Source of the DNA: Sutcliffiella sp. FSL R7-0096
GTDB lineage: Bacteria; Bacillota; Bacilli; Bacillales; Bacillaceae_I
DNA length: 64,000 bases
Direction of reading: 5' to 3'
Assembly (NCBI RefSeq): GCF_038595065.1
Contig: NZ_CP152003.1
Span: 104,001-168,000, forward strand
Of this stretch, positions 35,381-50,809 are shown piece by piece (position 1 is the stretch's first letter; each line of letters begins with the position of its first letter). The position numbers were made by a program, and so were the translations under genes. Under the pieces are notes generated by a model, which was not told the DNA's origin, searched no databases, and saw nothing but the letters and a program-made list of their open reading frames with translations.

Positions 35381-37459
35381 ATGGCAAGAGAGTTCTCCTT
35401 AGATAAAACACGTAATATCGGTATCATGGCTCACATCGATGCTGGTAAAACAACGACAACTGAGCGTGTTTTGTTCTACACAGGACGTATTCACAAAATC
35501 GGTGAAACTCATGAAGGTGCTTCTCAAATGGACTGGATGGAGCAGGAGCAAGAGCGTGGAATCACAATCACATCTGCTGCGACTACAGCTCAATGGAAAG
35601 GCCACCGCGTAAACATTATCGATACACCTGGTCACGTAGACTTCACTGTTGAAGTTGAACGTTCCCTACGTGTACTTGATGGAGCGGTAGCAGTTCTTGA
35701 TGCACAATCTGGTGTTGAACCACAAACTGAAACAGTTTGGCGCCAAGCTACAACTTATGGTGTTCCACGTATCGTGTTCGTTAACAAAATGGACAAGATC
35801 GGTGCAGATTTCTTATATTCTGTAGGAACTATCCATGACCGCCTTCAAGCTAACGCTCATCCAATTCAACTTCCTATCGGAGCTGAAGATGAGTTTGAAG
35901 GTATCATCGACTTAGTAGAAATGGTTGCATACTTCTACGAAGACGACCTAGGTACTCGTTCTGAAGCGAAAGAAATTCCTGCTGAGTACAAAGACAAAGC
36001 TGACGAGTATCGTCAACGCTTAGTGGAAGCAGTAGCAGAATTAGATGAAGAATTAATGATGAAATACCTAGAAGGAGAAGAGCTTACTACTGAAGAGTTG
36101 AAAGCTACTATCCGTAAAGGTACTTGTGACGTTAACTTCTACCCAGTAATCTGTGGATCTGCATTCAAAAACAAAGGTGTTCAGTTAATGCTTGACGCTG
36201 TTATCGATTACCTTCCAGCGCCAACAGATGTACCTTCAATCAAAGGTACTATACCTGACACTGAAGAGGAAGTAACTCGTGAACCTGGAGACGACAACCC
36301 GTTTGCGGCTCTAGCGTTTAAAGTTATGACTGACCCTTATGTAGGTAAATTAACGTTCTTCCGTGTGTACTCTGGTACATTAAACTCCGGATCTTACGTT
36401 ATCAACTCTACAAAAGGTAAGCGTGAGCGTGTAGGACGTATCCTACAAATGCACGCCAACAGCCGTGAAGAGATTCCTGTTGTATATTCCGGAGACATCG
36501 CTGCTGCAGTTGGTCTTAAAGACACAACTACTGGTGACACTCTATGTGACGACAAAGACCAAGTTATCTTGGAGTCCATGGACTTCCCAGAGCCGGTTAT
36601 CCAATTATCTGTTGAGCCTAAATCCAAGGCTGACCAAGATAAAATGACAACTGCTCTTCAAAAATTGCAAGAAGAAGATCCTACTTTCCGTGCACATACA
36701 GATCAGGAAACTGGTCAAACAATCATCGCTGGTATGGGTGAACTTCACCTTGACATCCTGGTTGACCGTATGAGACGTGAATTCAAAGTAGAAGCTAACG
36801 TTGGTGCGCCTCAGGTTGCATACCGTGAAACGTTCCGTGGATCTGCTAAGGTTGAAGGTAAATTTGCTCGTCAATCTGGTGGACGTGGTCAATTCGGACA
36901 CGTTTGGATCGAATTCGAACCAAACGAAGAAGGAAAAGGCTTCGAATTTGAAAACAAAATCGTAGGTGGAGTAGTACCTCGTGAGTACGTACCTGCTGTT
37001 CAAGCTGGTCTTGAAGACTCTATGAAAAACGGTGTACTAGCTGGTTACCAACTAATTGATGTGAAAGCTGCATTGGTTGATGGTTCTTACCATGACGTTG
37101 ACTCCTCTGAGATGGCGTTTAAAGTAGCTGCATCTTTAGCTCTTAAAAATGCAGTATCCAAATGTAACCCTGTAATCCTTGAGCCTGTCATGAAAGTTGA
37201 AGTAGTGACACCTGAAGAGTACATGGGAGACATCATGGGTGGTATCACTTCCCGTCGTGGTCGTGTAGAAGGTATGGAAGCTCGCGGTAACGCTCAAGTT
37301 GTTCGTGCTATGGTTCCACTATCTGAAATGTTTGGTTATGCAACATCCCTACGTTCTAACACACAAGGACGCGGAGTGTTCACAATGCATTTCGATCACT
37401 ATGAAGAAGTTCCAAAATCGATTTCTGAGGAAATCATCAAAAAAAATAAAGGTGAATAA
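35381..37459 (+). CDS. fusA: EF-G, translocation GTPase
   Basis: 692 residues, five-domain EF-G. G1 loop AHIDAGKTT (17-25), switch segment with [12 protein letters not shown]3 DTPGHVDF and G4 NKMDK are all intact. Catalyses translocation and, with RRF, ribosome recycling. Within the str operon between rpsG and tufA. Confidence 0.98.
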   Translation: MAREFSLDKTRNIGIMAHIDAGKTTTTERVLFYTGRIHKIGETHEGASQMDWMEQEQERGITITSAATTAQWKGHRVNIIDTPGHVDFTVEVERSLRVLDGAVAVLDAQSGVEPQTETVWRQATTYGVPRIVFVNKMDKIGADFLYSVGTIHDRLQANAHPIQLPIGAEDEFEGIIDLVEMVAYFYEDDLGTRSEAKEIPAEYKDKADEYRQRLVEAVAELDEELMMKYLEGEELTTEELKATIRKGTCDVNFYPVICGSAFKNKGVQLMLDAVIDYLPAPTDVPSIKGTIPDTEEEVTREPGDDNPFAALAFKVMTDPYVGKLTFFRVYSGTLNSGSYVINSTKGKRERVGRILQMHANSREEIPVVYSGDIAAAVGLKDTTTGDTLCDDKDQVILESMDFPEPVIQLSVEPKSKADQDKMTTALQKLQEEDPTFRAHTDQETGQTIIAGMGELHLDILVDRMRREFKVEANVGAPQVAYRETFRGSAKVEGKFARQSGGRGQFGHVWIEFEPNEEGKGFEFENKIVGGVVPREYVPAVQAGLEDSMKNGVLAGYQLIDVKAALVDGSYHDVDSSEMAFKVAASLALKNAVSKCNPVILEPVMKVEVVTPEEYMGDIMGGITSRRGRVEGMEARGNAQVVRAMVPLSEMFGYATSLRSNTQGRGVFTMHFDHYEEVPKSISEEIIKKNKGE

Positions 37460-37571
37460 TTGATTTTCACCTAATCTTGTTTTATAAATAGTATGTAGGT
37501 TAATAAGTGGAAATCACTTGTTAATAACATATAAAATAAAAAATTAATGAAATTCTAAGGAGGATATAACA

Positions 37572-38762
37572 ATGGGTAAAGAGAAATTCGATAGATCCAA
37601 GACTCATGCTAATATCGGTACAATCGGTCACGTTGACCACGGTAAAACTACTTTAACAGCTGCAATCACTACTGTTCTTGCTAAGAAGAGCGGTAAAGGT
37701 GCTGCAATGGCATACGACATGATCGATGCTGCTCCAGAAGAAAGAGAGCGTGGAATCACAATTTCTACAGCTCACGTTGAGTACGAAACTGAAACTCGTC
37801 ACTATGCGCACGTTGACTGCCCAGGACATGCTGACTATGTTAAAAACATGATCACTGGTGCTGCTCAAATGGACGGCGGAATCCTAGTAGTATCTGCTGC
37901 TGACGGCCCAATGCCACAAACTCGTGAGCACATCCTTCTTTCTCGTCAAGTAGGTGTACCTTACCTTGTAGTATTCTTAAACAAATGCGACATGGTAGAC
38001 GACGAAGAATTACTTGAATTAGTTGAAATGGAAGTTCGTGACCTTCTTTCTGAGTACGATTTCCCTGGAGACGATGTTCCTGTAATCAAAGGTTCTGCTC
38101 TTAAAGCTCTTGAAGGAGATGCTGAGTGGGAAGAAAGAATCGTTGAGCTTATGGCTGCAGTTGATGACTACATCCCAACTCCAACTCGTGACACTGAAAA
38201 GCCATTCATGATGCCAGTTGAGGACGTATTCTCTATCACTGGTCGTGGAACAGTTGCTACTGGACGTGTTGAGCGTGGACAAGTTAAAGTTGGTGACACT
38301 ATCGAAATCATCGGTTTAACTGAAGAGCCTAAATCTACTACTGTAACTGGAGTAGAAATGTTCCGTAAGCTTCTTGACTATGCTGAAGCTGGAGACAACA
38401 TCGGTGCACTTCTTCGTGGGGTTGCTCGTGACGACATCCAACGTGGACAAGTATTAGCTAAGCCTGGTACAATCACTCCACACACAAAGTTCAAAGCTGA
38501 AGTTTACGTACTATCTAAAGAAGAGGGTGGACGTCACACTCCATTCTTTACAAACTACCGTCCTCAGTTCTACTTCCGTACAACTGACGTAACTGGTATT
38601 TGTAACTTACCTGAAGGCGTAGAAATGGTTATGCCTGGCGACAACGTTGAGATGACTGTTGAACTTATCTCTCCAATCGCTATCGAAGAAGGAACTAAGT
38701 TCTCTATTCGTGAAGGTGGACGTACTGTAGGCGCTGGCGTAGTAGCGACTATCCAAGAGTAA
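37572..38762 (+). CDS. tufA: EF-Tu, aminoacyl-tRNA carrier GTPase
   Basis: 396 residues. G1 GHVDHGKTT (about 18-26), catalytic-histidine region [12 protein letters not shown] and a complete domain II/III ([15 protein letters not shown]). Codon use is strongly biased, as for other very highly expressed genes here. A 112-nt AT-rich gap separates it from fusA and may hold an additional promoter, but I cannot define one. Confidence 0.98.
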   Translation: MGKEKFDRSKTHANIGTIGHVDHGKTTLTAAITTVLAKKSGKGAAMAYDMIDAAPEERERGITISTAHVEYETETRHYAHVDCPGHADYVKNMITGAAQMDGGILVVSAADGPMPQTREHILLSRQVGVPYLVVFLNKCDMVDDEELLELVEMEVRDLLSEYDFPGDDVPVIKGSALKALEGDAEWEERIVELMAAVDDYIPTPTRDTEKPFMMPVEDVFSITGRGTVATGRVERGQVKVGDTIEIIGLTEEPKSTTVTGVEMFRKLLDYAEAGDNIGALLRGVARDDIQRGQVLAKPGTITPHTKFKAEVYVLSKEEGGRHTPFFTNYRPQFYFRTTDVTGICNLPEGVEMVMPGDNVEMTVELISPIAIEEGTKFSIREGGRTVGAGVVATIQE

Positions 38763-38789
38763 TTTTTGGATCTGAATAGATCTTTTACA

Positions 38790-38825
38790 AACCGGCATCC
38801 TGATTGAGGGGTGCCGGTTTTTGTG
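38790..38825 (+). terminator. tufA terminator
   Basis: Stem AAACCGGCA-CC / GG-TGCCGGTTT with a T5 run, 28 nt after tufA; ends the str operon. Confidence 0.93.
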
Positions 38826-38946
38826 GTTTTTTGTTTTGGGATTACGGATCGGTTCGGCTAAAACTATGATAAATACCAGCATAGGCAACAAAAAATGAAA
38901 ATTTTAAAGAAAAATGCCTCAGTTATTGTACTTGAAAAAAAAATGG

Positions 38947-39154
38947 TTCGGACAATTTATCACTGTCTTCGGACATCAAAGATGAGGTAAACGAGAGGTT
39001 CGGACAAAGTAAGGATCTGTTCGGACAACTTTTACCGACCTTTCGGACTTTTGGTTTTGGGGTTCGGACATTTCAGGCAAAACTTCGGACAAGAATCCAA
39101 AAACTTTGGACAAGTTCGCGAAAACTTCGGACAACTCTTTAAAAACTTCGGACA
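38947..39154. repeat. Helically phased TTCGGACA array (21-bp period)
   Basis: Ten copies of TTCGGACA (two with one change) start at 38947, 38968, 38999, 39020, 39042, 39063, 39084, 39105, 39126 and 39147. The spacings are 21, 31, 21, 22, 21, 21, 21, 21, 21 bp, that is two or three B-DNA turns each, with unrelated sequence between. 21 bp also equals seven codons: a minus-strand frame (38976-39245) reads as LSEVFxx heptads, but it has no ribosome-binding site. Lies in the gene-free tufA-rpsJ interval, where B. subtilis carries ybaC. Confidence 0.88.
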
Positions 39155-39409
39155 TTTGACATGTCCATCCATCTCCAACAATTATCTGATATGCCCAGAC
39201 CTTACCAACAGTGTATATGAAAATGAGATCATCCATCCCCAACATCTACAAAATGATTAGCCCGCTTCAGCAGCATCCGCCTCAGCAGCATCACTTAACC
39301 ACCGCACTCCAACACGGACTCATCCACGCAAAATCCGTCTTTCTTCTATATAAATAAACACCAACCCTAACTGGAAAAAACTGAAATGAATAAATCTCCC
39401 GTCCACTGG
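39155..39409. other. Gene-free spacer between the phased array and rpsJ promoters
   Basis: A short direct repeat (CAGCAGCATC CGCCT CAGCAGCATC, about 39268-39292) is the only structure I see. No credible coding region. Confidence 0.5.
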
Positions 39410-39438
39410 TTGCAATAAACCACACTTCTCGTTATAAT
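39410..39438 (+). promoter_or_regulatory. S10 operon promoter 1
   Basis: TTGCAA (39410-39415), 17-bp spacer, TATAAT (39433-39438). Confidence 0.75.
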
Positions 39439-39472
39439 ATGAAAAGTGCTCAGAGATTTATTTGAAATATAG

Positions 39473-39501
39473 TTGCATTGTCTATTAACTCCATGTATAA
39501 T
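39473..39501 (+). promoter_or_regulatory. S10 operon promoter 2
   Basis: TTGCAT (39473-39478), 17-bp spacer, TATAAT (39496-39501). Tandem with promoter 1, 63 bp apart; both feed the rpsJ leader. Confidence 0.78.
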
Positions 39502-39504
39502 AGG

Positions 39505-39947
<443 letters not shown>

Positions 39948-39983
39948 TCAATAAATACTTAAAAAATCTAGGAGGTGTGACTG

Positions 39984-40604
39984 ATGACCAAAGGAATCTT
40001 AGGAAGAAAAGTTGGTATGACTCAAGTTTTTGCTGAAAACGGCGATCTTATCCCTGTAACAGTAATTGAAGCTACACCAAACGTTGTACTTCAAGTTAAA
40101 ACTGTTGAAACAGATGGATACGAAGCGATTCAGATTGGTTTTGCTGACAAACGCGATAAATTAGCGAACAAGCCTTTAAAAGGACACGTTGCTAAAGCGA
40201 ACACAGCACCTAAGCGCTTCATTCGTGAAATCAGTGGAGCTAACTTAGAAGTTGGTCAAGAAGTCAAAGTTGATATTTTCGCAGAAGGCGATGTAGTAGA
40301 TGTAACAGGAATTTCAAAGGGTAAAGGTTTCCAAGGCTCAATTAAACGCCATAACCAATCTCGTGGCCCGATGAGTCACGGTTCCCGTTATCACCGTCGT
40401 CCTGGTTCTATGGGACCTGTTGCTCCAAACCGTGTATTCAAAGGTAAACTATTACCTGGACGTATGGGTGGAGAGCGCATCACTATCCAGAACCTTGAGA
40501 TCGTGAAAGTAGACGCAGAACGTAACCTATTACTTGTTAAAGGTAACGTACCTGGTCCAAAAAAATCTTTAATCACAATTAAAAGTGCTATAAAAGCAAA
40601 CTAA
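39984..40604 (+). CDS. rplC: Ribosomal protein L3
   Basis: 206 residues starting [15 protein letters not shown]. The long central loop ([23 protein letters not shown]) reaches the peptidyl-transferase centre. AGGAGGTG ribosome-binding site. Confidence 0.98.
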   Translation: MTKGILGRKVGMTQVFAENGDLIPVTVIEATPNVVLQVKTVETDGYEAIQIGFADKRDKLANKPLKGHVAKANTAPKRFIREISGANLEVGQEVKVDIFAEGDVVDVTGISKGKGFQGSIKRHNQSRGPMSHGSRYHRRPGSMGPVAPNRVFKGKLLPGRMGGERITIQNLEIVKVDAERNLLLVKGNVPGPKKSLITIKSAIKAN

Positions 40605-40629
40605 TTGTTTAGGAAAGGAGGAACTACAA

Positions 40630-41253
40630 ATGCCTAAAGTAGCATTATACAACCAAGCTGGCGCAAACGTTGGTGAAGTTGAATTGGCAGATGCTGTATT
40701 CGGTATTGAGCCAAATAACAGCGTATTGTTTGATGCGATTGTTATGCAAAGAGCATCTCAACGTCAAGGTACTGCAAAAGTAAAAGGACGTTCTGAAGTA
40801 GCAGGTGGCGGACGCAAACCATGGCGTCAAAAGGGTACTGGTCGTGCTCGTCAAGGATCTATCCGCTCTCCACAATGGCGTGGTGGTGGTATCGTATTCG
40901 GTCCTACACCAAGAAGCTATAGCTACAAACTTCCTAAGAAGGTTCGTCGCTTAGCTATCAAATCTGCATTATCATCAAAGGTATTAGAAAACGAACTATT
41001 AGTATTAGAAGGATTAGCTTTTGATGCACCAAAAACAAAAGAAATGACTTCTGTATTAAAAGGTTTAGAAATCAATCGTAAAGCGTTGATCGTAACAGCT
41101 GACGCTGACGAAAACGTTGCTTTATCTGCTCGTAACATTCCTGGAGTAACAGTTGTTACAGTAACTGGTGTCAACGTATTAGACGTTGTAAACCACGATA
41201 AAGTAATCTTTACGAAAGACGCTGTTCAAAAATTAGAGGAGGTGCTTGCATAA
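40630..41253 (+). CDS. rplD: Ribosomal protein L4
   Basis: 207 residues; the basic extended loop ([19 protein letters not shown], about 63-81) lines the exit tunnel where macrolide-resistance changes occur and reads as wild type. Stop codon overlaps the rplW start by one base. Confidence 0.98.
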   Translation: MPKVALYNQAGANVGEVELADAVFGIEPNNSVLFDAIVMQRASQRQGTAKVKGRSEVAGGGRKPWRQKGTGRARQGSIRSPQWRGGGIVFGPTPRSYSYKLPKKVRRLAIKSALSSKVLENELLVLEGLAFDAPKTKEMTSVLKGLEINRKALIVTADADENVALSARNIPGVTVVTVTGVNVLDVVNHDKVIFTKDAVQKLEEVLA

Positions 41254-41540
41254 TGAGAGATCATCGTGATGTTCTTAAGCGCCCCGTGATTACTGAGCGT
41301 TCTACAGATTTAATGACAGAAAAGAAATATACGTTTGAAGTTGATGTTAGAGCTAATAAGACTGAAGTGAAAGATGCTGTTGAAGCGATCTTTGGCGTAG
41401 ACGTTGAAAAAGTAAACATCATGAACTACAAAGGTAAATTCCGTCGTGTAGGTCGTCATAGCGGATTAACTAACCGTCGTAGAAAAGCTATTGTAACGTT
41501 AAAAGCTGATAGCAAAGAAATCGAATTCTTCGAGGTTTAA
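41253..41540 (+). CDS. rplW: Ribosomal protein L23
   Basis: 95 residues; tunnel-exit protein and docking site for trigger factor and SRP. Translationally coupled to rplD through the TAATG overlap. Confidence 0.97.
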   Translation: MRDHRDVLKRPVITERSTDLMTEKKYTFEVDVRANKTEVKDAVEAIFGVDVEKVNIMNYKGKFRRVGRHSGLTNRRRKAIVTLKADSKEIEFFEV

Positions 41541-41551
41541 TACAAAAATAA

Positions 41552-42409
<858 letters not shown>

Positions 42410-42466
42410 CGGGGTTGTACTACGGTTCACAGGAGCCGTAGAGCAATCACGAAGGGAGGTTTCCAC

Positions 42467-42745
42467 ATGGGTCGCAGCTTGAAAAAAGGGCCTTTTGTAG
42501 ATGATCATTTAATTGCTAAGATTGAAAAGTTAAATGAAACTGAGGGCAAACAAGTTGTTAAAACTTGGTCTCGTCGTTCTACTATTTTCCCACAATTTAT
42601 CGGACATACAATCGCTGTATATGATGGCCGTAAACACGTACCAGTTTATGTGACAGAAGACATGGTAGGTCACAAGCTTGGAGAATTCGCTCCATCTCGT
42701 GCTTACAAAGGTCACGGAAATGATGATAAGAAAACAAAACGCTAA
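42467..42745 (+). CDS. rpsS: Ribosomal protein S19
   Basis: 92 residues starting [14 protein letters not shown]; head-of-30S protein that pairs with S13. GGGAGG ribosome-binding site 6 nt ahead of the ATG. Confidence 0.98.
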   Translation: MGRSLKKGPFVDDHLIAKIEKLNETEGKQVVKTWSRRSTIFPQFIGHTIAVYDGRKHVPVYVTEDMVGHKLGEFAPSRAYKGHGNDDKKTKR

Positions 42746-42749
42746 ATAG

Positions 42750-43106
<357 letters not shown>

Positions 43107-43109
43107 CCA

Positions 43110-44393
<1,284 letters not shown>

Positions 44394-44413
44394 TCAAGAG
44401 GAGGTTCGCGAAA

Positions 44414-44677
44414 ATGAGTGAACGTAACCAACGTAAAGTTTACACTGGTCGTGTTGTGTCTGATAAAATGGACAAAACAATCACAGTCCTTGTAGAAACT
44501 TATAAAACTCACGCACTCTACAGCAAACGTGTTAAGTACTCTAAAAAGTACAAAGCGCATGATGAGAATAGCACAGCAAAAACTGGCGACATCGTGAAAA
44601 TCATGGAGACTCGTCCATTATCTTCAACAAAGCGTTTCCGTTTGCTAGAGGTAGTAGAGAAAGCTGTAATTATCTAA
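44414..44677 (+). CDS. rpsQ: Ribosomal protein S17
   Basis: 87 residues, OB-fold 16S binder starting [29 protein letters not shown] precedes it. Confidence 0.98.
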   Translation: MSERNQRKVYTGRVVSDKMDKTITVLVETYKTHALYSKRVKYSKKYKAHDENSTAKTGDIVKIMETRPLSSTKRFRLLEVVEKAVII

Positions 44678-44719
44678 TATATAAGTTCGGATATTTAATT
44701 CCGAAGGGAGGTACCATGC

Positions 44720-45088
44720 ATGATTCAACAAGAATCTCGTTTGAAAGTTGCTGATAACTCAGGTGCTCGTGAAGTGCTTGCTATTAAAGTACTAGGTGGA
44801 TCTGGTCGTCGCTACGCTAACATTGGTGATGTAATTGTTTGTACAGTGAAACAAGCAACACCAGGAGGCGTTGTTAAAAAAGGTGACGTAGTGAAAGCTG
44901 TAGTAGTACGTACAAAGCGCGGTGTTCGTCGTAATGACGGTTCATATATCCGTTTCGATGAGAACGCATGCGTAATCATCAAGGATGATAAGAGCCCTCG
45001 TGGAACTCGTATCTTCGGACCAGTTGCACGTGAACTACGTGATAACAACTACATGAAGATTGTATCTTTAGCTCCAGAAGTTCTGTAA
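44720..45088 (+). CDS. rplN: Ribosomal protein L14
   Basis: 122 residues starting [16 protein letters not shown]14 lies at the subunit interface and is where the silencing factor RsfS binds. GAAGGGAGG lies ahead of the start. Confidence 0.98.
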   Translation: MIQQESRLKVADNSGAREVLAIKVLGGSGRRYANIGDVIVCTVKQATPGGVVKKGDVVKAVVVRTKRGVRRNDGSYIRFDENACVIIKDDKSPRGTRIFGPVARELRDNNYMKIVSLAPEVL

Positions 45089-45125
45089 TAAATCGAAAAG
45101 ATGTTTGTCAAGGAGGTGCGAAAGG

Positions 45126-45437
45126 ATGCATGTCAAAAAAGGTGATAAAGTTGTAGTTATCTCTGGTAAGGATAAAGGTAAACAAGGAGTTATTCTTGAA
45201 TCTTATCCTAAGAAAGACCGTGTTCTTGTAGAAGGAATCAACGTGATCAAAAAGCACGCTAAACCATCTCAAGAAAATCCTCAAGGTGGAATCATCAACC
45301 GTGAGGCACCTATTCATGTATCAAACGTTATGCCTTTAGATCCTAAGTCCGGTGAACCGACTCGTGTAGGATACAAGGTAGTAGACGGTAAAAAAGTACG
45401 TGTTGCTTCAAAATCAGGTGAACAATTAGATAAATAG
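45126..45437 (+). CDS. rplX: Ribosomal protein L24
   Basis: 103 residues with an N-terminal KOW motif ([18 protein letters not shown]). Start at 45126 after AAGGAGGTGCGAAAGG; the open frame upstream to 45105 spans that site. Confidence 0.97.
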   Translation: MHVKKGDKVVVISGKDKGKQGVILESYPKKDRVLVEGINVIKKHAKPSQENPQGGIINREAPIHVSNVMPLDPKSGEPTRVGYKVVDGKKVRVASKSGEQLDK

Positions 45438-45463
45438 AACGTTTAAGAAAGGAGGTACTTTTG

Positions 45464-46003
45464 ATGAACCGCCTAAAAGAAAAGTATCAAAGCGAAATTA
45501 TTCCTGCTCTAATGGGCAAGTTTAACTATAAATCTGTGATGCAAGCTCCAAAGCTTGAGAAAATCGTTATCAACATGGGTGTTGGTGATGCAGTATCAAA
45601 CTCTAAAGCTCTAGATGCAGCTGTAGAAGAGTTGTCTTCTATCACTGGTCAAAAACCTGTTGTAACAAGAGCAAAAAAATCTATCGCTGGTTTCCGTCTT
45701 CGTGAAGGAATGCCTATCGGTGCGAAAGTTACATTACGCGGTGAGCGTATGTACGAATTCCTAGATAAGTTAGTATCTGTTTCCCTACCACGTGTTCGTG
45801 ACTTCCGTGGAATCTCCAAGAAGTCTTTCGACGGTCGTGGGAACTACACTCTTGGAGTGAAAGAACAGCTTATCTTCCCTGAAATTGATTACGATAAAGT
45901 TAGCAAGGTTCGTGGTATGGATATCGTTATCGTTACTACTGCTAACACTGATGAAGAAGCTCGTGAGCTTTTAACATCATTCGGAATGCCATTCCAAAAA
46001 TAA
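45464..46003 (+). CDS. rplE: Ribosomal protein L5
   Basis: 179 residues; binds 5S rRNA and bridges to the 30S head. ATG at 45464, 8 nt after AAAGGAGG; a TTG directly before it is in frame but unnecessary. Confidence 0.97.
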   Translation: MNRLKEKYQSEIIPALMGKFNYKSVMQAPKLEKIVINMGVGDAVSNSKALDAAVEELSSITGQKPVVTRAKKSIAGFRLREGMPIGAKVTLRGERMYEFLDKLVSVSLPRVRDFRGISKKSFDGRGNYTLGVKEQLIFPEIDYDKVSKVRGMDIVIVTTANTDEEARELLTSFGMPFQK

Positions 46004-46219
<216 letters not shown>

Positions 46220-46249
46220 AACCCGATAATTGGGAAGGAGGTAAATTAA

Positions 46250-46648
<399 letters not shown>

Positions 46649-46679
46649 TAAATTTCTTTAAATGAACGGAGGTGTAACT

Positions 46680-47216
46680 ATGTCACGTGTAGGTAAAAAA
46701 CCTATTGAAATCCCAACTGGGGTTACAATTACAAACGACAACAACACAGTTACCGTAAAAGGTCCTAAAGGTGAATTAACTCGTACATTCAGCCAAGATA
46801 TGGCTATTACAGTGGAAGAGAACGTATTAACAGTAGTACGTCCTTCTGATAGCAAAGAACACCGTACAATTCACGGAACAACTCGTGCACTTTTAAACAA
46901 CATGGTTCAAGGTGTAACAAACGGTTTCGAAAGAGGATTGGAATTAATCGGGGTTGGTTACCGTGCTTCCAAGCAAGGTAATAAACTAGTTCTTAACGTT
47001 GGTTACTCTCATCCAGTTGAAATCACTCCTGAACAAGGGATTGAAGTGGAAGTACCAGCAAACACAAAGATCGTTATTAAAGGTATTGATAAAGAGCGCG
47101 TAGGTGCTTTAGCAGCTAACATTCGTGACGTTCGCCCACCAGAGCCTTACAAAGGTAAAGGTATTCGTTATGAAGGTGAACATGTACGTCGTAAAGAAGG
47201 TAAAACTGCTAAGTAA
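46680..47216 (+). CDS. rplF: Ribosomal protein L6
   Basis: 178 residues starting [11 protein letters not shown]; two L6 folds near the factor-binding site. Start at 46680 after ACGGAGGTG; an in-frame ATG at 46662 lies before the ribosome-binding site. Confidence 0.97.
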   Translation: MSRVGKKPIEIPTGVTITNDNNTVTVKGPKGELTRTFSQDMAITVEENVLTVVRPSDSKEHRTIHGTTRALLNNMVQGVTNGFERGLELIGVGYRASKQGNKLVLNVGYSHPVEITPEQGIEVEVPANTKIVIKGIDKERVGALAANIRDVRPPEPYKGKGIRYEGEHVRRKEGKTAK

Positions 47217-47251
47217 TACGGCATAAGCAGATAGAAAGGAGTGACTGCACG

Positions 47252-47611
47252 ATGATTACAAAACCTGATAAGAATTCTACTCGTAAGAAAAGACACACTC
47301 GTGTTCGTGCTAAGTTATCAGGCACTGCAACTCGTCCACGTTTAAATGTGTTCCGTTCCAACCAACACATTTACGCTCAAGTGATCGACGATACTAACGC
47401 TGTAACAATCGCAAGTGCTTCTACACTTGATAAAGATGTAACGGCAAACGGTAGTAACGTAGAGTCCGCGAAAGCAGTTGGAGAACTAGTTGCAAAGCGC
47501 GCAATTGAACAAGGAATCAAATCAGTAGTATTCGACCGCGGTGGATACTTATATCACGGCCGTGTGAAAGCATTAGCAGATGCTGCACGTGAGGCTGGTC
47601 TAGAATTTTAA
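47252..47611 (+). CDS. rplR: Ribosomal protein L18
   Basis: 119 residues; N-terminal basic tail, then the 5S-binding domain ([18 protein letters not shown]). GAAAGGAG upstream. Confidence 0.98.
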   Translation: MITKPDKNSTRKKRHTRVRAKLSGTATRPRLNVFRSNQHIYAQVIDDTNAVTIASASTLDKDVTANGSNVESAKAVGELVAKRAIEQGIKSVVFDRGGYLYHGRVKALADAAREAGLEF

Positions 47612-47631
47612 TCGACAAAGGAGGGACACTG

Positions 47632-48132
47632 ATGCGTCGTATTGATCCAAACAAATTAGAACTTGAAGAACGCGTAGTTACGGTTAACCGCGTTGCGAAA
47701 GTAGTAAAAGGTGGACGTCGTTTCCGCTTTGCTGCTCTTGTAGTAGTAGGAGATAAAAACGGTAATGTTGGTTTTGGTACTGGTAAAGCTCAAGAGGTAC
47801 CTGAAGCAATCCGTAAAGCAATTGAAGATGCGAAAAAGAACTTAGTTGCTGTACCTATCGTTGGTACAACAATTCCTCACCAAGTACTTGGAGAGTTCGG
47901 TTCTGGGGAAATCCTATTGAAGCCTGCTTCTGAAGGTACTGGGGTTATCGCTGGAGGACCAGTTCGTGCGGTACTTGAGTTAGCTGGTGTTCAAGACATC
48001 CTTTCTAAATCTTTAGGATCTAACACACCAATCAACATGATCCGTGCTACAATCAACGGATTAAAGCAATTGAAACGTGCAGAGGACGTTGCTAAATTGC
48101 GTGGTAAAACGGTAGAAGAACTGTTAGGATAA
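47632..48132 (+). CDS. rpsE: Ribosomal protein S5
   Basis: 166 residues; double-strand-binding N-domain with the spectinomycin-loop region [13 protein letters not shown] reading as wild type, C-domain with [11 protein letters not shown]. Confidence 0.98.
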   Translation: MRRIDPNKLELEERVVTVNRVAKVVKGGRRFRFAALVVVGDKNGNVGFGTGKAQEVPEAIRKAIEDAKKNLVAVPIVGTTIPHQVLGEFGSGEILLKPASEGTGVIAGGPVRAVLELAGVQDILSKSLGSNTPINMIRATINGLKQLKRAEDVAKLRGKTVEELLG

Positions 48133-48145
48133 GGAGGGAAACAAA

Positions 48146-48328
48146 ATGGCGAACAAATTAGCAATCACCCTCACTCGCAGTGTAATCGGTCGTCCACAAG
48201 ATCAACGTGTGACTGTTCAAACTCTTGGTTTGAAAAAGATGCACCAAACAGTTGTCCATGAGGATAACGCAGCTATCCGTGGAATGATTAACAAGGTATC
48301 TCACCTTGTTACTGTGAAAGAGCAATAA
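48146..48328 (+). CDS. rpmD: Ribosomal protein L30
   Basis: 60 residues starting [16 protein letters not shown], full-length bacterial L30. AAGGAGGG ribosome-binding site 7 nt before the ATG. Confidence 0.97.
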   Translation: MANKLAITLTRSVIGRPQDQRVTVQTLGLKKMHQTVVHEDNAAIRGMINKVSHLVTVKEQ

Positions 48329-48362
48329 TAGAAACGGTTTTTTTAAATAAGGAGGTGCCACA

Positions 48363-48803
48363 ATGAAACTTCATGAGTTAAAACCTAACGAAGGATCTCG
48401 TAAAGAACGCAATCGCCTAGGTCGCGGAACTGGTTCTGGTAACGGAAAAACTTCTGGTAAAGGTCATAAAGGTCAAAATGCACGCTCTGGCGGTGGCGTT
48501 CGTCCTGGATTTGAGGGTGGTCAAACACCTCTATTCCAACGCTTACCTAAGCGCGGATTCACGAACATCAATCGCAAAGAGTATGCAATCATCAACCTTG
48601 ATGCACTAAACCGCTTTGACGAAGGAACTGAAGTTACTCCTGAATTACTTCTTGAAACAGGTTTAGTTAGCAAATTAAACGCTGGTCTTAAAGTGTTGGG
48701 TAACGGTTCTATCGAGAAAAAGCTTACAGTTCGTGCTCATAAATTCTCCTCAGCAGCTAAGGAAGCGATCGAAGCAGCTGGCGGTTCAGTTGAGGTGATT
48801 TAA
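48363..48803 (+). CDS. rplO: Ribosomal protein L15
   Basis: 146 residues with the long glycine/basic N-terminal extension ([19 protein letters not shown]) that threads into 23S. Stop overlaps the secY start (TAATG). Confidence 0.98.
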   Translation: MKLHELKPNEGSRKERNRLGRGTGSGNGKTSGKGHKGQNARSGGGVRPGFEGGQTPLFQRLPKRGFTNINRKEYAIINLDALNRFDEGTEVTPELLLETGLVSKLNAGLKVLGNGSIEKKLTVRAHKFSSAAKEAIEAAGGSVEVI

Positions 48804-50098
48804 TGTTCCAGACATTCTCCAATTTTATGCGCGTGGGTGATATAAGAAAGAAAATAATCTTCACCCTATTAATGTTAGTAATATTCCGTATCGGAACGTT
48901 TATCCCAGTACCAGGGGTGAACGCTGACATTTTGAAATTCCAGGATGAACTTAGTGTATTTGGTATCCTGAATACTTTTGGTGGTGGAGCTCTTCAGAAC
49001 TTCTCTATTCTTGCCATGGGTGTAATGCCATACATCACAGCGTCCATCATTGTACAACTCTTACAAATGGATGTTGTTCCGAAATTCACGGAGTGGTCAA
49101 AACAAGGAGAAGCTGGACGTCGCAAATTAGCTCAATTCACTAGGTATTTTACCATTGTTCTTGGTTTCATCCAGGCAATCGGTATGTCAATCGGATTCAA
49201 CACAATGGCCAATGGTCAATTGATTTCGAATCCAACCATCACTACTTATCTGCTTATAGCAATAGTATTAACAGCAGGAACTGCATTCTTGATGTGGCTT
49301 GGTGAGCAAATTACGGCACATGGCGTAGGAAACGGAATCTCCATTCTAATCTTCGCTGGTATCGTATCTGCAATCCCGACAGGCGCAAACCAGATTTATG
49401 CTTCTTTGATCCAGGATGCTGGTGATCAGTTGTTCCTAAATCTTGTGATTGTCGCTCTGATCCTACTTGCTATCTTGGCAGTCATCGTAGGTGTTATCTT
49501 TATCCAGCAAGCGTTACGTAAGATTCCGATTCAGTATGCGAAGAAGATGGCGGGTCGCGCTCCTACTGGTGGAGGACACACTACACACTTACCATTGAAG
49601 GTTAATGCTGCGGGGGTAATTCCTGTTATCTTTGCCGTATCCTTTATCATTACACCACCGACAATCGCTTCATTCTTTAATGAGAATGCTGTGACAAGAT
49701 GGATCATTAGTTCTTTTGACTATACGAATCCAATCGGTATGGTTGTATATGTGGCCCTTATCATTGCCTTCACTTATTTCTACACATTTGTTCAGTCAAA
49801 TCCTGAACAGATGGCAGAAAACTTAAAGAAACAAGGCGGATATATCCCAGGAATTCGTCCTGGTGTAAATACACAGGAATACTTGACAAAGATCATCTAC
49901 CGACTAACTTTTGTGGGTGCATTGTTCTTGGCAGCTATTTCTATCCTACCTATCATCTTTATGAGCTTTGCCGGCCTTCCTGCAGCAGTGCAGATTGGCG
50001 GGACTAGTCTACTGATCGTCGTAGGTGTTGCACTTGAGACGATGAAGCAACTAGAAAGCCAGTTAGTGAAGCGTCATTATAAAGGGTTTATCAAGTAA
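48803..50098 (+). CDS. secY: SecY, translocon channel subunit
   Basis: 431 residues with ten hydrophobic segments. The N-terminal FRIGTFIPVPGV stretch lies at the plug side. The cytoplasmic loops for SecA and ribosome binding are around RKIPIQYAKKMAGRA and at the C-terminal VKRHYKGFIK. Partner of SecE (21696) and SecG (outside). One-base overlap with rplO couples membrane insertion to ribosome synthesis. Confidence 0.98.
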   Translation: MFQTFSNFMRVGDIRKKIIFTLLMLVIFRIGTFIPVPGVNADILKFQDELSVFGILNTFGGGALQNFSILAMGVMPYITASIIVQLLQMDVVPKFTEWSKQGEAGRRKLAQFTRYFTIVLGFIQAIGMSIGFNTMANGQLISNPTITTYLLIAIVLTAGTAFLMWLGEQITAHGVGNGISILIFAGIVSAIPTGANQIYASLIQDAGDQLFLNLVIVALILLAILAVIVGVIFIQQALRKIPIQYAKKMAGRAPTGGGHTTHLPLKVNAAGVIPVIFAVSFIITPPTIASFFNENAVTRWIISSFDYTNPIGMVVYVALIIAFTYFYTFVQSNPEQMAENLKKQGGYIPGIRPGVNTQEYLTKIIYRLTFVGALFLAAISILPIIFMSFAGLPAAVQIGGTSLLIVVGVALETMKQLESQLVKRHYKGFIK

Positions 50099-50146
50099 TG
50101 AAGTAATTGGGATAACATTATCCCAATATACTTCACAAGATACTGA

Positions 50147-50808
<662 letters not shown>

Positions 50809-50809
<1 letters not shown>

